Part shown: positions 6,619 to 8,934 of the stretch, one piece after another
Numbering within the stretch: the first letter of the stretch is position 1
How the letters are laid out: the number at the start of each line of letters is the position of its first letter
NCBI GenBank assembly: GCA_017613225.1
Contig: JAGAEH010000256.1
Span: forward strand, 1-8,934
DNA length: 8,934 bases
Source: Lachnospiraceae bacterium
GTDB taxonomy: Bacteria; Bacillota; Clostridia; Lachnospirales; Lachnospiraceae
Direction of reading: 5' to 3'
Notes under the pieces: model-generated
Seen by the model: only the letters and a program-made list of their open reading frames with translations
The model's database searches: none
What the model was told of the DNA's origin: nothing
Made by a program: the position numbers and the translations under genes

Positions 6619-6801
6619 ATGTCCATTTGCCCTAAGAATAAATCTTCCAAGGCTCGCAGAGACAGCCGCAAGGCCAATTGGAAAATGGCCAATCCCACGC
6701 TGGTGAAGTGCAGCAAGTGCGGCGCCCTCATGGTTCCTCACAGAGTCTGCAAGGCCTGCGGATCCTACAACAAGAAGGAGATCATTCCTCAAGAGGATTG
6801 A
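6619..6801 (+). CDS. rpmF: 50S ribosomal protein bL32
   Basis: This 60-residue protein is the large-subunit ribosomal protein bL32. It opens with CPKNKSSKARRD (4-15), the basic rRNA-binding N-terminus of the family. It carries the zinc-binding C+ form, CSKC (31-34) and CKAC (44-47), with the typical PHRVC stretch. The start at 6619 has a strong AAAGGAGG site (6604-6611), seven bases upstream. The frequent partner gene for the DUF177/YceD protein is not upstream here; rpmF has its own promoter. The next feature, tRNA-Leu, begins 29 bases after its stop with no promoter or terminator in between, so the two are probably cotranscribed. Confidence 0.96.
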   Translation: MSICPKNKSSKARRDSRKANWKMANPTLVKCSKCGALMVPHRVCKACGSYNKKEIIPQED

Positions 6802-6830
6802 TCATAGATTAAGGGTCAAAGACCCGATTT

Positions 6831-6914
6831 GCGGTTGTGGCGGAATTGGCATACGCGCATGATTCAGGTTCATGTCCATGTACTTGGGTGGGGGTTCAAG
6901 TCCCCCCAACCGCA
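6831..6914 (+). tRNA. tRNA-Leu (anticodon CAG)
   Basis: This 84-base class II tRNA has acceptor stem GCGGTTG with CAACCGC, a short D-stem GCG with CGC, and anticodon stem CATGA with TCATG. The loop TTCAGGT gives anticodon CAG, reading CUG leucine codons. It has the long variable arm typical of leucine tRNAs (about 15 bases, with a short TCCA/TGGG stem) and a T-arm GGGGG-TTCAAGT-CCCCC. The discriminator is A6914 and CCA is not encoded. No promoter is seen just upstream, so it probably depends on the rpmF promoter. Confidence 0.95.
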
Positions 6915-6923
6915 TCCAGAAAG

Positions 6924-6960
6924 AAACCTCTTTTGTCTTCCGGGACAAAAGAGGTTTTTT
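6924..6960 (+). terminator. Strong intrinsic terminator after tRNA-Leu
   Basis: A 14-bp stem, AAACCTCTTTTGTC (6924-6937) with GACAAAAGAGGTTT (6944-6957), has a six-base loop. Its 3' arm runs into six T residues (6955-6960). It closes the rpmF/tRNA-Leu unit. Confidence 0.92.
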
Positions 6961-6962
6961 CG

Positions 6963-6990
6963 TTGTTTTGCTCTGAGACTGTGATATCAT
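6963..6990 (+). promoter_or_regulatory. Probable promoter of the CHAP-domain gene
   Basis: TTGTTT (6963-6968) and TATCAT (6985-6990), spaced by 16 bases, begin just after the preceding terminator's T run. They would give a leader of about 25 bases ending at the CGAGG ribosome site (7012-7016). Confidence 0.55.
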
Positions 6991-7021
6991 TCTTTTATGA
7001 TGTGTATTCCGCGAGGCGCAT

Positions 7022-7546
7022 ATGAAAAAGGCTACAAGAGAAAAACTGGCCAAAACCGCAAGGGAATTGGCGCTGGCCCCGTTCCACGGAGAGATCGACG
7101 GAACGGCGTCCAATCTTGCGCCGATCGTGCAGCTGTTTCCGACATGGAACCTTAAGGATGCAGACGGCTTGTGGTGCGCGGCTTTTGTCTATTATTGCTG
7201 CACGGAAGCGGGATTCGAGATCCCGTACAGACCCGGGGAGTGTAAGACCTGCCATCTGGCAGGATGCCTCGGCTGGGAGGAGTTTGCCAAAGGCGATCAG
7301 CGGATCGAATACCATAGCGGAGCAGAAGGCCATGTGCCGGAGGCGGGAGATATCGTCCTCTATGACAGGGTATTCGAGAACAAAGAGCACGACCACATGG
7401 GGATCGTCCTTGAGAAACGGGAACATACGATCCTTGCTGCGGAAGGGAATGTGAACAATAGATCCGGAATCGTTGAGCGGCCCATCGACGAACACATCCG
7501 CGCCTTTATCCGGATCCCGGACGGGTACCGGTACACAGACAAGTGA
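7022..7546 (+). CDS. CHAP-domain protein without signal peptide
   Basis: This 174-residue protein resembles CHAP-domain (NlpC/P60-related) cysteine amidohydrolases or peptidases. The likely nucleophile is C52 in LWCAAFVYYCC (50-60), with H125 in DHMGIVL (124-130) as the likely base and E141/N143 in AAEGNVNN (139-146) nearby. PEAGDIVLYD (106-115) is the usual strand before the histidine. Most bacterial CHAP proteins cut peptidoglycan and are secreted. This one starts MKKATREKLAKTAREL, with no hydrophobic signal and no cell-wall-binding domain, so it looks cytosolic or released in some other way. There are additional cysteines at 59, 60, 74, 77 and 82 (CKTC then a further C), which are not typical for the fold. 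It has its own promoter; no clear terminator follows. Fold assignment is fairly sure; substrate unknown. Confidence 0.75.
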   Translation: MKKATREKLAKTARELALAPFHGEIDGTASNLAPIVQLFPTWNLKDADGLWCAAFVYYCCTEAGFEIPYRPGECKTCHLAGCLGWEEFAKGDQRIEYHSGAEGHVPEAGDIVLYDRVFENKEHDHMGIVLEKREHTILAAEGNVNNRSGIVERPIDEHIRAFIRIPDGYRYTDK

Positions 7547-7594
7547 CATATGGACGTAACGGAAGAGTATATGTAGATCGTCTCGGGGGAATAG

Positions 7595-7623
7595 TTGACA
7601 AATGATGGAATAAAGTGTTGAAT
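7595..7623 (+). promoter_or_regulatory. Probable promoter of the 56-residue gene
   Basis: A perfect TTGACA (7595-7600) is followed after 17 bases by TTGAAT (7618-7623), a weak -10. Together with the strong ribosome site and terminator around the small gene, it suggests an independent transcription unit. Confidence 0.5.
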
Positions 7624-7655
7624 GCATTTGGAGTACGCTTTTGGAGGAGAGGTTA

Positions 7656-7826
7656 ATGGAAAACGAAAAGGAAATTGAAAAAAACGAAAAAGTAACTGAA
7701 TATGACGGGTTTATTCCTAAATTTCGCGAGGATACTCCGGAGAACCGAAGATTAGCGGCGGAAGCCATGGAAGAGGCGATTAAACTCGCTGAAAAGATAA
7801 GAAAAAGATCTGAAAAGAAACAATAA
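7656..7826 (+). CDS. Small charged hypothetical protein (56 aa)
   Basis: I do not recognise this protein. It starts at ATG 7656, preceded by GGAGGA (7643-7648) at about seven bases. A longer frame from TTG 7641 would translate the ribosome site and is unlikely. The N-terminus is rich in Glu, Lys and Asn. A middle segment reads YDGFIPKFREDTPENRR, and the C-terminus (about 35-55) is a probable amphipathic helix of Ala, Glu, Lys and Arg. It has no membrane segment, no cysteine and no signal. The coding sequence is clearly richer in A/T than its neighbours. It has its own promoter and terminator, which argues that it is a real gene. Its overall look (a short, highly charged helix) is like many small regulatory or antitoxin-like proteins, but no partner toxin is adjacent, so I do not call it one. 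Confidence 0.65.
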   Translation: MENEKEIEKNEKVTEYDGFIPKFREDTPENRRLAAEAMEEAIKLAEKIRKRSEKKQ

Positions 7827-7833
7827 AGAAATC

Positions 7834-7857
7834 AAGCACTCGCCCGAGTGCTTTTTT
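7834..7857 (+). terminator. Intrinsic terminator of the 56-residue gene
   Basis: The stem GCACTC (7836-7841) and GAGTGC (7846-7851), extended by two A-T pairs (AA 7834-7835 with TT 7852-7853), has a tight GCCC loop and ends in six T residues (7852-7857). It begins seven bases after the stop codon. Confidence 0.85.
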
Positions 7858-7881
7858 GATGTCAAAACAGGGGAAAAGCGC

Positions 7882-7998
7882 ATGACGGAGATGGCGATCG
7901 AGATATCGGTGCTCCTAGAAGACCATGTCGGCTTTTTGCAGTGGAAATCCCTAAAAAAGCCGACAGGGCATTATGTGGGCATTGTTGTAAAAAGATAA
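7882..7998 (+). CDS. Doubtful 38-codon ORF
   Basis: An ATG at 7882 has AGGGGA seven bases upstream and opens a 38-residue frame (begins MTEMAIEISVLLEDHVGFLQ). No promoter is seen between it and the preceding terminator, the product is unfamiliar, and a 40-bp inverted repeat occupies its middle. It may be chance, or a gene remnant. I list it only because the ribosome site is fair. Confidence 0.2.
   Translation: MTEMAIEISVLLEDHVGFLQWKSLKKPTGHYVGIVVKR
7926..7965. repeat. 40-bp near-palindrome (12-bp perfect arms)
   Basis: TGTCGGCTTTTT (7926-7937) and AAAAAGCCGACA (7954-7965) are perfect inverted repeats around a 16-base centre. The T and A runs lie inside the stem, not after it, so it is not a normal terminator on either strand. 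It could be a protein-binding palindrome, an RNA hairpin or a small repeat element. Confidence 0.6.
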
Positions 7999-8045
7999 AG
8001 AGCCGGATCATGTATTCTATGGACGAAGCGGAAGCGGAGTGCATG

Positions 8046-8080
8046 AAAAAGGCCGCCGGCAGAAACTGTCGCGGCGGCCT
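8046..8080 (-). terminator. Intrinsic terminator of the aldehyde dehydrogenase/small-protein operon
   Basis: Read on the minus strand, AGGCCGCC (8080-8073) pairs with GGCGGCCT (8057-8050), with further internal pairing (GACAG with CTGCC, one G-U). A T run follows (8050-8046). It begins 17 bases after the small protein's stop codon. Confidence 0.85.
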
Positions 8081-8096
8081 AAAAGGTAAAGAAGTG

Positions 8097-8309
8097 TCAA
8101 TTCTCGGGATGCTCTGCGGCCCAGTCATTCAGGCGGCGGATGCATTCCTGCGGATCTTTCAGGAAAGCCAGTTCACACAGGCTTCCGCAGGCGTGAAGCC
8201 CTTTTTCCTGCGCCAGCGCGAACAGCGGGCATTCCGCGCTGCAATAGGGCTGGGCCTTGCACATCCGTGCTTTCAGGGCTTCATAGGCCTGTTCGGAAAA
8301 GTCCGTCAT
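8097..8309 (-). CDS. Cysteine-rich small protein translationally coupled to the aldehyde dehydrogenase
   Basis: This 70-residue protein has six cysteines (17, 23, 27, 41, 45, 56), arranged CX5CX3C, then CX3C, then a single C. It ends in an acidic helix with RRLNDWAAEHPEN. The pattern CPL... C... P.E.I...W..EHP recalls small Cys-rich proteins I remember from clostridial genomes and phages, whose function is unknown. Metal (zinc or iron-sulphur) binding is a fair inference, not shown. I start it at ATG 8309, which overlaps the dehydrogenase TGA as ATGA, with no separate ribosome site, so translation is probably by re-initiation. A longer frame from 8342 would run through the dehydrogenase end and lacks a ribosome site. 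The two genes share one terminator. Confidence 0.75.
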   Translation of the reverse strand: MTDFSEQAYEALKARMCKAQPYCSAECPLFALAQEKGLHACGSLCELAFLKDPQECIRRLNDWAAEHPEN

Positions 8310-8934
8310 TTTTTCGGATAGAATCCCGAAGGGGCATCGCACATGTCGATGAAGATGTTCTTCTTCTGGGTGTAGTTGTCCAGGATCATCTTGTGGGTCT
8401 CACGGCCGATACCGGACTTCTTGTAACCGCCGAACGGTGCCTTTTCAGGCAGCTGGTTGTAGCAGTTCACCCACATACGGCCGGTCTCTACCGCACGGGC
8501 CACCTTCAGGGCACGGTTGATGTCCTTGGTCCAGACGGCGCCGCCTAAGCCGTATTCGCTGTCGTTGGCCATGGCAATGACTTCGTCCTCATCGTGGAAC
8601 TTGATCACGACGGCTACCGGTCCGAAGATCTCTTCCTGTGCCACACGCATATCGTTGGTCACATCCACCAGCAGAGTGGGCTTCACATAGGCGCCTTTTG
8701 CCAGATCGCCCTCGGTGGCGCGTTCACCGCCGCAGGCTACCTTCGCGCCTTCGGCCTTGCCGATCTCGATGTAGCCCATGATCTTCTTGGCCTGGCCCTC
8801 GTTGATCTGGCAGCCCATCTGGGTCTCAGGATCCCAAGGCATGCCGATCTTGATGGCGTTAAAGCGCTCTACCGCGTCGGCAATGAATTTATCGTAGATC
8901 GTATCCTGCACGAATACGCGGGAACCTGCGCAGC
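8306..8934 (-). CDS. NAD(P)-dependent aldehyde dehydrogenase, AldB/ExaC-like (3' part)
   Basis: The gene enters from the right edge; the last 208 codons are present. The first whole codon in the window (8932-8930) is a cysteine followed by AGSRVFVQ. By family comparison this is the catalytic cysteine of the ALDH superfamily, so the catalytic half is here and the NAD-binding N-terminal half is outside. Other landmarks are QEEIFGPVAVV (local residues about 99-109, with the conserved cofactor-contacting glutamate), EKAPFGGYKKSGIGRETHKM, and the C-terminal tail ending in SGFYPKK. The RETHKM..L..Y.Q.K stretch and tail match E. coli AldB and the ExaC group, which oxidise acetaldehyde and similar aldehydes to acids; substrate choice here is inferred. 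The frame is open to the edge, and the GTG at 8911 is not a start. Its TGA overlaps the start of the downstream small gene. Confidence 0.92.
   Translation of the reverse strand, partial: CAGSRVFVQDTIYDKFIADAVERFNAIKIGMPWDPETQMGCQINEGQAKKIMGYIEIGKAEGAKVACGGERATEGDLAKGAYVKPTLLVDVTNDMRVAQEEIFGPVAVVIKFHDEDEVIAMANDSEYGLGGAVWTKDINRALKVARAVETGRMWVNCYNQLPEKAPFGGYKKSGIGRETHKMILDNYTQKKNIFIDMCDAPSGFYPKK

Noticed and set aside
6813..6825. GGGTC-AAA-GACCC hairpin between rpmF and tRNA-Leu as a terminator
   Set aside because: The stem is only 5 bp with a three-base loop and no T run follows; at most it is an RNA-protecting hairpin.
7549..7577. ACATAT/ATATGT inverted repeat after the CHAP gene as its terminator
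   Set aside because: The arms are short and AT-rich with a long loop and no T run, so it is probably chance.
7941..8321. A 126-codon plus-strand frame, GTG start, with a CGHCCKK stretch
   Set aside because: It has no good ribosome site, runs through the minus-strand terminator and most of the small Cys-rich gene, and its N-terminal zinc-like motif is isolated.

Overview
The window looks like ordinary core chromosome from a fairly GC-rich Clostridia member, most like Lachnospiraceae. The bL32 sequence (start MSICPKNKSSKARRD), a VanW-domain protein, AGGAGG-type ribosome sites, strong sigma-70/sigma-A promoters and compact intrinsic terminators all fit that reading. This is inference from remembered family features, not from a database search. 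Both tRNA genes lack an encoded CCA tail.

Layout, left to right. The 5' end of a minus-strand pxpA-type gene (5-oxoprolinase subunit A) runs off the left edge. Divergent from it, a plus-strand operon carries a dUTPase, a membrane-anchored VanW-domain protein and a CPBP-family intramembrane protease (TTG start). This operon meets a minus-strand diacylglycerol kinase-family gene tail to tail. The two coding regions overlap by 47 bp, and the operon's apparent terminator lies inside the kinase coding sequence. A divergent promoter region then leads to a full-length transketolase gene.

After transketolase come a tRNA-Val(GAC) gene with its own near-consensus promoter and terminator, then rpmF (bL32) with a consensus promoter. 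A tRNA-Leu(CAG) gene follows rpmF with no visible promoter of its own, and a strong terminator closes the pair. Next are a CHAP-domain protein without a signal peptide and a small, charged, AT-rich 56-residue gene with its own promoter and terminator. A short non-coding stretch then holds a 40-bp near-palindrome. The right edge is a minus-strand pair: the 3' part of an AldB/ExaC-like aldehyde dehydrogenase, starting at its catalytic cysteine, and a 70-residue cysteine-rich protein whose start codon overlaps the dehydrogenase stop (ATGA).

I see no mobile element, CRISPR array, defence island or biosynthetic cluster. The points most worth a second look are the terminator hidden in the kinase coding sequence, the coupled cysteine-rich small protein, the probable rpmF/tRNA-Leu shared transcript, the nearly leaderless tRNA-Val promoter, and the cytosolic CHAP protein. 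None amounts to a clearly new system.
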